The position numbers and the translations under genes were made by a program. This document shows positions 51,545 through 58,791 of a DNA stretch of 64,000 nt, one piece after another; position 1 is the stretch's first letter; each line of letters begins with the position of its first letter. The stretch comes from Rhodospirillaceae bacterium. Lineage in GTDB: Bacteria; Pseudomonadota; Alphaproteobacteria; GCA-2731375. The notes beneath the pieces are model-generated. The model searched no databases. It worked only from the letters and a program-made list of their open reading frames with translations, and was not told the DNA's origin. The DNA lies in the NCBI GenBank assembly GCA_018701215.1, contig JABIWH010000005.1:124001-188000 (forward strand), in the 5' to 3' direction.

Positions 51545-52731
51545 TGGAAGGCATGATTGATTTGTGGCTGGAAGTTGTCACTGTTTGGCAGACGGCGGTG
51601 TTCGGCATTGGTGTTGGCCAGGTGCTATCCGCGTTAGCCGTATTCATATTATTCCTGCTGTTGCGCCGGGTTTTTACCCGCATTGTGTTGGGCACCCTGG
51701 GCAGCATCACCCGGCATACCAAGAATGATTTTGATGACGAGCTGATCGCGGCCCTGGAAGAGCCATTACGCTTTGTCTTTATCATCATCGGACTGTATGC
51801 CGCGACCCAGGTGGTCTCGTTTCCGGAAGAAATCAACGTCCTGCTGACCCACCTAGTGCGTTCACTCATCGCCTTTGCCATTTTCTGGACCCTGTACCGC
51901 TGTGTCGCGCCGCTGTCATTCCTGATTGACAAGGCTTTTGGCGCCATTGGCCAAACCTCCTTGGGGGACAGCCTGAAGGAGTTCGTGGCTAAACTGGCCC
52001 GCTTTGTCATTGTCTGCGTCGGCGTCGTGGCGGTGTTGGAGGAATGGCAGTTCAATGTAGGCGCGGTATTGGGCGGCCTGGGACTGGTGGGCATGGCGGT
52101 GGCCCTTGGGGCGCAGAGCCTGATCGCCAACTTGTTCGCGGGCGTCACTATCTTTCTGGACGGTATTTTTGACAAAGGCGATTGGATCAGAGGCGCGGGC
52201 GTCGAAGGCACGGTGGAGGATATCGGTTTCCACACCACCAAGATCCGCCGCTTTGACAAAGCCCTGACCATCATTCCAAACGATAAGCTGGCCAGCGATG
52301 CAGTGATCAATTTCTCGCGCATGACGAACCGTCGGATCTATTGGAAGATCGGCGTCGAATACAGCGCCACCGAGGGGCAGTTGCGCCAGATCGTCAACGG
52401 CATCAAGGATCATGTCTACGACAACGAGGATTTTGAAACGGATCCAGCGAAAGTGACGACGCTGATCCATGTGGACAGCTTCAACGACAGCTCCATCGAT
52501 ATCATGCTCTATTGCTTTACCTCCACAACCCGCTGGCCGGAATGGATGCGGGTGAAGGAGGACCTGGCCTTTGCCCTCAAAGGCATCGTGGAAGGGGCGG
52601 GCAGCAGCTTCGCCTTTCCGTCCACGTCCATTTATGTTGAAACCTTGCCCTTCGGCACGCCGGAAGCCTATCCCAGCGTTCCGAACATATCCCCTAACGC
52701 AGCCCCAACCGTATCTGAGGAAACCCCATGA
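51544..52731 (+). CDS. MscS-family mechanosensitive channel
   Basis: A 395-residue inner-membrane channel that opens under membrane tension to release solutes. Several helices lie in the first ~180 residues, and the pore helix GAVLGGLGLVGMAVALGAQSLIANLFAGVTIFLDGIFDKGDWI (core GGLGLVGMAVALGAQSLIAN) lies near residues 178-215. A beta domain follows with GTVEDIGFHTTKIRRFDKALTIIPNDKL (core VEDIGFHTTKIRRFD), then the C-terminal alpha/beta vestibule. The start is ATG 51544, inside the upstream TAA; the longer frame from 51409 overlaps the amidohydrolase. It overlaps the GST gene by four bases. Confidence 0.93.
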   Translation: MEGMIDLWLEVVTVWQTAVFGIGVGQVLSALAVFILFLLLRRVFTRIVLGTLGSITRHTKNDFDDELIAALEEPLRFVFIIIGLYAATQVVSFPEEINVLLTHLVRSLIAFAIFWTLYRCVAPLSFLIDKAFGAIGQTSLGDSLKEFVAKLARFVIVCVGVVAVLEEWQFNVGAVLGGLGLVGMAVALGAQSLIANLFAGVTIFLDGIFDKGDWIRGAGVEGTVEDIGFHTTKIRRFDKALTIIPNDKLASDAVINFSRMTNRRIYWKIGVEYSATEGQLRQIVNGIKDHVYDNEDFETDPAKVTTLIHVDSFNDSSIDIMLYCFTSTTRWPEWMRVKEDLAFALKGIVEGAGSSFAFPSTSIYVETLPFGTPEAYPSVPNISPNAAPTVSEETP

Positions 52732-53324
52732 AACTGTTCTTTTCCGGAAATTCCCCTTACGCCCGCCGCACCCGCATCGCCGCCCGCGCCACCGGCCTGG
52801 CGGTGGAGGAAGTCGATGCCTCGCCCCTGGCGGCCGAGAACCATTTCCTGTTGCAACACGGCCCCGGTGGCAAGGTGCCGGGACTGGAAACCGACGCCGG
52901 CAATTTTCTCTGTGAGACCCTGATTATCAGCCGCTATCTGAACGACCTCTCGGGCGGAAAATTGCTGCCGAGCGATCCGGTGGCGGCCGGGGCGGTACTT
53001 GAGCTTGAAGGGATCGGCTCCCTGCTTATGGATACCCTGTTCCATTGCTCCCATGAAAAACGCCGCGAAGCCGGCGAGCAATCGCCTGCCCTTATCGACA
53101 AAGAAAGCTTGCGCGCACGCCGCTGTTACGACGCCTTGGACAACCTGCTCGCCGGTCAGGACGCCGTTATAAACCTCGGCACCATCGCCGCGATTGCCTC
53201 CCTCGGCTATGCCGATTGGCGCCACGCCGATGATAATTGGCGCAACGGGCGGGAGGGACTGGCGGCCTGGGCAGATGCAATGATGAAATTCCCAGCAGTC
53301 GGTGATACCTATCCGGTTTTCTAA
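52728..53324 (+). CDS. Glutathione S-transferase family protein
   Basis: A 198-residue GST-like protein. The N-terminal thioredoxin-fold domain starts MKLFFSGNSPYARRTRIAARATGL with SPYARR in the active-site position, and the conserved cis-Pro/Ser region is GGKVPGLETDAGNFLCETLIISRYL (core VPGLETDAGNFLCET). The C-terminal helical domain follows from about residue 85. A general detoxification or stress function is likely but unproven. It follows mscS with a 4-base ATGA overlap. A palindromic repeat lies after its end. Confidence 0.9.
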   Translation: MKLFFSGNSPYARRTRIAARATGLAVEEVDASPLAAENHFLLQHGPGGKVPGLETDAGNFLCETLIISRYLNDLSGGKLLPSDPVAAGAVLELEGIGSLLMDTLFHCSHEKRREAGEQSPALIDKESLRARRCYDALDNLLAGQDAVINLGTIAAIASLGYADWRHADDNWRNGREGLAAWADAMMKFPAVGDTYPVF

Positions 53325-53375
53325 GACCGTCCGGGAGCAGGATTTTTCACCCGCATTAAGGGAAATAATATCGCC

Positions 53376-53404
53376 GTCACGCCTGCCCCGCAGGCAGGGA
53401 TGAC
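53376..53404. repeat. Palindrome after the GST gene (REP-like or terminator)
   Basis: GTCA-C-GCCTGC-CCC-GCAGGC-AGGGA-TGAC forms a hairpin with a 6-bp GC stem and an outer 4-bp stem. The wording resembles dispersed GTCATCCC-type palindromes found between genes in many bacteria. It could also stop transcription after the GST gene, but there is no following T-run. Confidence 0.5.
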
Positions 53405-53510
53405 CTTGCCGCAACCCACTTAATGTTAGCAATCATTGATCTTATCCCGAAAACGTTCCAAAACCAGACCAATTTCCCCTTGCGAAAGGTTATAGCCGCG
53501 CTGCATATCT

Positions 53511-53539
53511 ACAACTGCATGTATTGGTCATGCAATTGT
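53511..53539. promoter_or_regulatory. Inverted repeat before the REC-MarR gene
   Basis: ACAACTGCATG (53511-53521) and CATGCAATTGT (53529-53539) form an inverted repeat matching at 10 of 11 positions with a 7-base spacer. It ends five bases before the chosen start codon. It is placed to act as an autoregulatory operator for the MarR-like domain encoded just downstream. Confidence 0.55.
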
Positions 53540-53544
53540 ATTTG

Positions 53545-54519
53545 ATGTGGTCCCGTATTTTGAGAATCCTGGTATTGGACGATGAGGCTGACTTCAGATC
53601 TGCCGTCAGGTCGTTTCTGGAGCGCGATGGCTATGAGGTTACCGAAGCGGCCGATGGTGCCGCCGGACTTGAAGCGGCGCGATTAAATCAGCCCGATTTA
53701 ATTATATCCGATATCCGCATGCCCATCATGGGTGGGGATGAGTTTTTCAAGGCCCTGCGGACGGGCAAATCGGATCTCGACATAATTCCGGTGATATTTC
53801 TCTCTGGACATATCAATGATGAAGACACCGCCCGTTTCTTGAACAACGGCGCCGACCATTGCCTGCGCAAACCGGTTTCGATGAAGCTTTTGCTCGCGCA
53901 CGTGCGCTCCTGCCTATCAACCTCCGAACGCTATAGCGAATTCATCGCGAGAAAACTGGATATTGTTGGCAAATCCCTGCCGGTGTCGATTTCCCATGAT
54001 TTCAGGCAATATAGTTCACTGGTGGAAAATGTGAACGCCTATGTCGAAGTTGTTGCCGCGATCTTGAAAAACGATGACGCCAATTTCGAGGCGGGCGGCC
54101 CTGATCAGGGCGCGGCGGATGGCGACCGGTCCACGGCGCGGGACGATGCGGCGGCCCTACAAACAAGCCGGGCCAGGTACATACGGTTCCACCTGCGGGA
54201 AAACAAAAAGCTGCAATCCTTGATCGAGAACAGCGGCACCGGCGCCCTGACCTGGCAACTGATTTTCGTGGTGGCTGAATCACAAATAGCGAACCGGGCG
54301 ATCTACGTTTCCGATTTATATTTCATGGCGCAGGCAGCGAAGACGACCATCAACAATCACATCCTGGCTCTCATTGAAGACGATGTTTTTGTGAAACGAC
54401 GCAGCCCATCCGATGGCCGCCGCCAAAGCGTGTCCCTGACTGATAATTTCGCCGGCGCGTTTTACGCCCATATTGATGAGACCGTCCGGAAAATCGCGGA
54501 AATTCCGCTCCAGCCTTAG
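53545..54519 (+). CDS. Response regulator receiver fused to a MarR-like C-terminal domain
   Basis: A 324-residue protein. The receiver domain (~residues 5-120) has LVLDDEADFRSAV with the acidic pair, the phospho-acceptor Asp in LIISDIRMPIMGGDEF, the Thr/Ser switch in IFLSGHIND and the Lys in CLRKPVS. A linker with disorder-like Asp/Ala/Gly content follows (~160-195). The C-terminal part (~220-320) reads as a winged helix of MarR character, ending SPSDGRRQSVSLTDNF (D-x-R-x3-L-T style). No histidine kinase gene is adjacent, so it is an orphan regulator. The start is ATG 53545; ATG 53530 is possible but overlaps the inverted repeat. Confidence 0.85.
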   Translation: MWSRILRILVLDDEADFRSAVRSFLERDGYEVTEAADGAAGLEAARLNQPDLIISDIRMPIMGGDEFFKALRTGKSDLDIIPVIFLSGHINDEDTARFLNNGADHCLRKPVSMKLLLAHVRSCLSTSERYSEFIARKLDIVGKSLPVSISHDFRQYSSLVENVNAYVEVVAAILKNDDANFEAGGPDQGAADGDRSTARDDAAALQTSRARYIRFHLRENKKLQSLIENSGTGALTWQLIFVVAESQIANRAIYVSDLYFMAQAAKTTINNHILALIEDDVFVKRRSPSDGRRQSVSLTDNFAGAFYAHIDETVRKIAEIPLQP

Positions 54520-54541
54520 CGCACGCCGCAGCTAGTGACCG

Positions 54542-56260
54542 CTACAAATGCGCCGCCATCGCTTTGTGCCAGGTCGAATCCGCGCCGTCGCCTACCGTGG
54601 TGATGTGCACATCCAGCAGATAGGGCTCGCCCGCGGCCTGGGCGTCCTTGCCACGCTGTAACGCGGCTTCCAACTCGCCAGGCTCGTGCACGTGTTCACC
54701 CTCGATACCTTGCGCCTTGGCCAGCATCACAAAGTCGATGGCCGGGTCGCCCAGATAGGTTTCGGGATACCTGTTCTGAGCTTTCATGTTGCCGCCCCAG
54801 GCAGCGAAATTGGTTCGCACGGTCTGATAATTCATGTTGTTCCAGACCACGGTCAGGATCGGCAAGCTGTAGCGCGCCATGGTCCAGAATCCGGATGAGC
54901 TGTACATGACACCGCCATCGCCGATGGAAAGCACCACGGGGCGGTCCGGCGCCGCCAACTGCGCCCCAATGGCGCTGCCCAGGCCGTAACCCAGGCTGCC
55001 GCCGGCGGTGCGTACCAGGCTCATGTCATTGTCGCCATAGCCAAACGGCATGAGATGATCATAGGCCCGGAAATTTTCCGATACCACGACCGAGTTGCCG
55101 GCCAGATTGCGCGCCATGGCATCGCCCAGGTACATGGGATGGATGGGATTGTCCTTGGCGTGGCTCAAGGCGCCGTCGGCTTGTTTGGCCAGGCGCGCCG
55201 CGCTCTGTTCCCCCAGACCCATCTTGCGTTTTTGGATATGGGCCAGGTTGGCATGATCGGGTTTCCACAAGGCGTTCAAGGCGCGCAGGGTATGATTGAC
55301 ATTGCCCAAAACATCGAGGTCGAGGGCAAAGGTGTTGCCCAGCATGGCCTGATCCTGGCCAATGCCGATGATGGTACCGGCATCGGAAAATTTCTCGTCC
55401 TCGGCGGAGGACCGGGTGTTCTGGCGATAGCCGATGCAACAGACCACGTCATAGCCCTTGTCGGACATGCCATCAATCGGGCCGACATAGTTGGGATGCT
55501 GCATGGGGAAACCGCCATAGTCGAAAAACCCAACCGCCACGGGCAGGGCATAATTCTCGGCCAGATCAAGCATTTCGCGCGTCGCGCCCGAATTGCGCAC
55601 GTCCGGCCCGACGACGACCAGGGGATTTTCCGCATTCAACAGGGCCTCGTGAATCTTCTCGAGGGTGCCGCCGTTAGGCGTCTGCGCCACTTCCAGGCCT
55701 TGCGCCGCCTGGATCGTGGCCTCGATCCCGGTTTGGTCCAGGGCGGCGGAGGAATAAGCCACATAGACCGGACCCGTGGGCATGGTCATGGTTTCCTTGA
55801 AGGCCCGGCGTGTCGCCATGGCGATGCCGCGGCCATCGGTGACCTCCCAGCGGTTCTTGGTGATATCCTCGACCGCGCCCATTTGGCTAAAGCCACCAGA
55901 AGCGCCCAGGGTATTGTGATCGCCGAACGAGCCGTTGTCGCGCAGGGCGGCGGTGACCACCATGGGGGTGCCGTCGAAATAGGAATTCTGCAGCTGCCCT
56001 GAACCCTGGCGGGTGCCGGCGGCCAGATGCACGTTCACGAAGGACGGCTTGTTGGCCGCCTTGGCATAGCCATCGGCAGCCGAGAGGACGAGGGATTCCG
56101 ACAACAGCAGGATCGGCTGCACGCCGGGCACGGTCAGAAAAGCATCGAAAAAGCCGGCCTCGGCACTGCCTGTATTGGTGAAGGCATACTCTACCCCTTG
56201 CGCGACCAACTGATGCATCAGCACCTCACCACCCGTACCGGTTACTGTTGTCTTGCTCAT
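54542..56260 (-). CDS. Thiamine-diphosphate-dependent enzyme (acetolactate-synthase/decarboxylase-like)
   Basis: A 572-residue three-domain ThDP enzyme. The PYR domain (~1-175) has YAFTNTGSAEAGFFDAFLT near 25-43 and the catalytic Glu in LLLSESLVLSAADGYAKA (core SESLVLSAADGYAKA) near residue 55. The middle domain spans ~185-340. The PP domain has the ThDP-Mg motif SIGDGGVMYSSSGFWTMARYSLPILTVVWNNMNY (core IGDGGVMYSSSGFW and VVWNNMNY, near 440-475). The sequence departs from true acetolactate synthase; it could be a benzoylformate decarboxylase- or phosphonopyruvate decarboxylase-like enzyme. Substrate not determinable. Confidence 0.88.
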   Translation of the reverse strand: MSKTTVTGTGGEVLMHQLVAQGVEYAFTNTGSAEAGFFDAFLTVPGVQPILLLSESLVLSAADGYAKAANKPSFVNVHLAAGTRQGSGQLQNSYFDGTPMVVTAALRDNGSFGDHNTLGASGGFSQMGAVEDITKNRWEVTDGRGIAMATRRAFKETMTMPTGPVYVAYSSAALDQTGIEATIQAAQGLEVAQTPNGGTLEKIHEALLNAENPLVVVGPDVRNSGATREMLDLAENYALPVAVGFFDYGGFPMQHPNYVGPIDGMSDKGYDVVCCIGYRQNTRSSAEDEKFSDAGTIIGIGQDQAMLGNTFALDLDVLGNVNHTLRALNALWKPDHANLAHIQKRKMGLGEQSAARLAKQADGALSHAKDNPIHPMYLGDAMARNLAGNSVVVSENFRAYDHLMPFGYGDNDMSLVRTAGGSLGYGLGSAIGAQLAAPDRPVVLSIGDGGVMYSSSGFWTMARYSLPILTVVWNNMNYQTVRTNFAAWGGNMKAQNRYPETYLGDPAIDFVMLAKAQGIEGEHVHEPGELEAALQRGKDAQAAGEPYLLDVHITTVGDGADSTWHKAMAAHL

Positions 56261-56377
56261 AAAATCTATCCCCAATTGAAATGCCGCGACGAGGCGCGGC
56301 GTTGCCCATGCTTGATTTGCTCTAAGCCTAGACATAGCGGCCCGCTCAATCAAGGCGGCTACCTGCCCGACGGCGGT

Positions 56378-56421
56378 ACTAGAGCAGTTCCGGGAAAGTC
56401 ACTATACCGCTTGTTTCTAGT
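56378..56421. repeat. Short element with inverted ACTAGA ends
   Basis: A 44-base stretch bounded by ACTAGA (56378-56383) and TCTAGT (56416-56421). Its left part, TAGAGCAG, resembles the TTAGAGCA end of the element at 37024. The stop codon (TAG) of the Nudix gene lies in the right end, as at 37024. It sits between the ThDP enzyme and Nudix genes, both read leftward. Confidence 0.4.
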
Positions 56422-57235
56422 CGTCAGCCTCCAGGACCGTGACCTTGGCACCGCCATCCTCGACCAGGAAATGGCTGCCGGGATAGCCGGCTTCGACCGG
56501 GATCCGCAGGGTTCGGCCCCTGGGGTGTTCGGAGGGTTCGGGCTGCACGGTAACGGTAGCCGTGGCCCGGGCCGTGGCCATGGCCTCGTCCACCGTCTTG
56601 TATTGCGCCAGTTTCAGTAAATTCATCCGGGTTGGAAAGACCACCGTACGCTTGCCCATCTCGGCGTCGGCCACCGCCGCCTCGGGCCGCAGCCATTCGG
56701 AATCCGTGGACTCGGACCCATCATGCAAGGCGACATGGTCCACCGGCGCCCGGGCGACGAAAAATTGCGTATCAAACACCTTGGGCACAATGCGCGGCGT
56801 GATCCAATGGGCGTAGCTGACCATTTTGTCCAGGGCCAGGATCAGACCTTCGGTGCGGCAGACATCGGCGATGGTGATCTTGCCCGCCGTCAAATCGGCC
56901 CGCCAGCGCGCCTCGATCCCAGCCAGTTGATCGGCCTTGATCAGTTCGTCACTGTCCTTGTTGGTCGCCAACAGAACGCCGCATTCCTCGAACGCCTCGC
57001 GCACTGCCGCCACGCGGTGGGACAACGTCATCTCGTCCAGGCCCTCCGCCCCGCGGCAGAATTCCCGCGCATCCGCATCCTCGGGATCAACCTTGCCGCC
57101 GGGAAACACCAGGGCGCCCGAGAAAGAGTCTATTTCATGGTGACGTACCACCATAAAGACCTCCACGCCATCGGCACCGTCGCGGATCAACAGGACGGTG
57201 GAGGCTGAAATGTCCGGTTTTTTCTCTTCGCTCAC
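56417..57235 (-). CDS. Nudix hydrolase of the NUDT7/NUDT19-like type
   Basis: A 272-residue Nudix protein, larger than most. The Nudix region is split: GGKVDPEDAD near residues 46-55 and, after about 25 residues, HRVAAVREAFEECGVLLA near 74-92, the insertion pattern seen in NUDT19-like acyl-CoA or related diphosphatases. The C-terminal ~80 residues form an extra domain ending in LEADD. The start is a GTG at 57235 (cac on the plus strand). The substrate could be an acyl-CoA or CoA derivative; this is inference from the pattern. Confidence 0.87.
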   Translation of the reverse strand: MSEEKKPDISASTVLLIRDGADGVEVFMVVRHHEIDSFSGALVFPGGKVDPEDADAREFCRGAEGLDEMTLSHRVAAVREAFEECGVLLATNKDSDELIKADQLAGIEARWRADLTAGKITIADVCRTEGLILALDKMVSYAHWITPRIVPKVFDTQFFVARAPVDHVALHDGSESTDSEWLRPEAAVADAEMGKRTVVFPTRMNLLKLAQYKTVDEAMATARATATVTVQPEPSEHPRGRTLRIPVEAGYPGSHFLVEDGGAKVTVLEADD

Positions 57236-57361
57236 GTTTACTCACATTCTTTGTTGTCTACTGCTGTTGCAGCTTTGTAGCACAGTTTTTCTGGTTGGGT
57301 GCTGGTATCGCGAAGCCTGCTATGCCATTTTGGCCCGCTAAATTGAGAAGGATATCTAATC

Positions 57362-58771
57362 ATGAGCCTCGCGATCGACCCGAATAGTGAACGGCAGCTG
57401 CCCGATACCCTTGTCACTGCGTTGACGGATCTGTTAGGCGAGCGTTTTTCCACCGCCCAGTCGGTGCGCGAACATCATGGCAAGGGCGAGGCCTATCATA
57501 CCGCCGCCCTGCCCGAGGGCGTGGCCTTCGCCAACAGCACCGAAGAGGTCGCGGCCATCGTCAAGGCCTGCGCCGCCCACCTAACACCGGTGATCCCCTA
57601 TGGTACCGGCACGGCCCTGGAAGGCCATACCCTGGCCCTGCATGGCGGCATTTCACTGGACGTCAGCGGCATGGACGAGATCGTCCGGGTCAGCGCCGAG
57701 GACATGGACTGCACCGTCCAGGCCGGCGTCACGCGCAATACATTGAACGAATATCTGCGTGATACGGGGCTGTTTTTTCCGGTCGATCCCGGCGCCGATG
57801 CCTCCCTGGGCGGCATGGCGGCGACGCGGGCCAGCGGTACGACGACTGTCCGCTATGGCGCCATGCGCGAGAACGTGCTGGCCCTGACCGTGGTGTTGGC
57901 CGACGGCCGCATCATCCAGACCGCGCGGCGGGCCCGGAAATCCTCCGCCGGCTATGATTTGACGCGGTTGTTCGTCGGCTCCGAAGGCACCTTGGGGGTG
58001 ATAACGGAGGTTACCCTGCGTCTTTACGGCATTCCCGAGGCGACCCGGGCCGCGGTCTGCTCCTTCCCCTCATTGGAGGCGGCGGTCAACACGGTGATTT
58101 CCGTGGTGCAATGCGGCATCCCCATCGCGCGCTGTGAATTGCTCGACAAGACCGGCATGAAGATGATCTGCGATTACGGCAAGCTGGACGACTACAGCAT
58201 CGGCGATACCCTGTTCATGGAGTTTCATGGCAGTGAAGCGGGCGTCACGGAACAGGCCGAAATGGTCCAGGCCATCGCTGCCGATTTTGGCGCCGGCGAT
58301 TTCAAATGGGCCTCGAAGGCGGAGGACCGGACAAAATTATGGGCGGCGCGGCACAATGGCCATTACGCCATCCTGGCCACGGCCAAACCGGGTCAGCATA
58401 CCATGTCGACCGATGTCTGCGTGCCGGTCTCGCGCCTTGCCGAATGCATCATGGCGACCCAGGAAGATCTGGCGCAAAGCGGTCTGGTATCACCCTTCGT
58501 CGGCCATGCGGGCGACGGCAACTTCCACATGGCGATCCTGGCCAACTATAGCGATCCGGAAGAAGACCGCCTGGCCCACGAATTCCACGACCGTCTGGTC
58601 CGCCGGGCCCAGGCCATGGAAGGCACCTGCACGGGCGAGCACGGCGTTGGTTCAGGCAAGATCGATTATCTGGAGGCGGAGCTGGGCGAAGCGGTGGATG
58701 TCATGCGTAGCCTGAAACGCGCCCTGGATCCCGACAACATCATGAACCCGGGCAAAATGTTGCGGCTATAA
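57362..58771 (+). CDS. GlcD/Dld-type FAD-linked D-lactate/glycolate dehydrogenase
   Basis: A 469-residue flavoprotein of the VAO family. The FAD_binding_4 domain (~residues 55-230) has VIPYGTGTALEGHTLALHGG (core PYGTGTALEGH), a DPGADASLGGMAATRASG stretch and an NVLALTVVLADGR strand. The C-terminal FAD-oxidase domain has CTGEHGVGSGKIDYL near residue 422 and ends with DPDNIMNPGKMLRL. The family includes D-lactate dehydrogenase (cytochrome) and glycolate oxidase subunit D. No GlcE/GlcF genes follow, so it probably acts alone, like Dld. It is divergent from the Nudix gene. Confidence 0.92.
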   Translation: MSLAIDPNSERQLPDTLVTALTDLLGERFSTAQSVREHHGKGEAYHTAALPEGVAFANSTEEVAAIVKACAAHLTPVIPYGTGTALEGHTLALHGGISLDVSGMDEIVRVSAEDMDCTVQAGVTRNTLNEYLRDTGLFFPVDPGADASLGGMAATRASGTTTVRYGAMRENVLALTVVLADGRIIQTARRARKSSAGYDLTRLFVGSEGTLGVITEVTLRLYGIPEATRAAVCSFPSLEAAVNTVISVVQCGIPIARCELLDKTGMKMICDYGKLDDYSIGDTLFMEFHGSEAGVTEQAEMVQAIAADFGAGDFKWASKAEDRTKLWAARHNGHYAILATAKPGQHTMSTDVCVPVSRLAECIMATQEDLAQSGLVSPFVGHAGDGNFHMAILANYSDPEEDRLAHEFHDRLVRRAQAMEGTCTGEHGVGSGKIDYLEAELGEAVDVMRSLKRALDPDNIMNPGKMLRL

Positions 58772-58791
58772 AGCATAATCGGGGGACGGAC

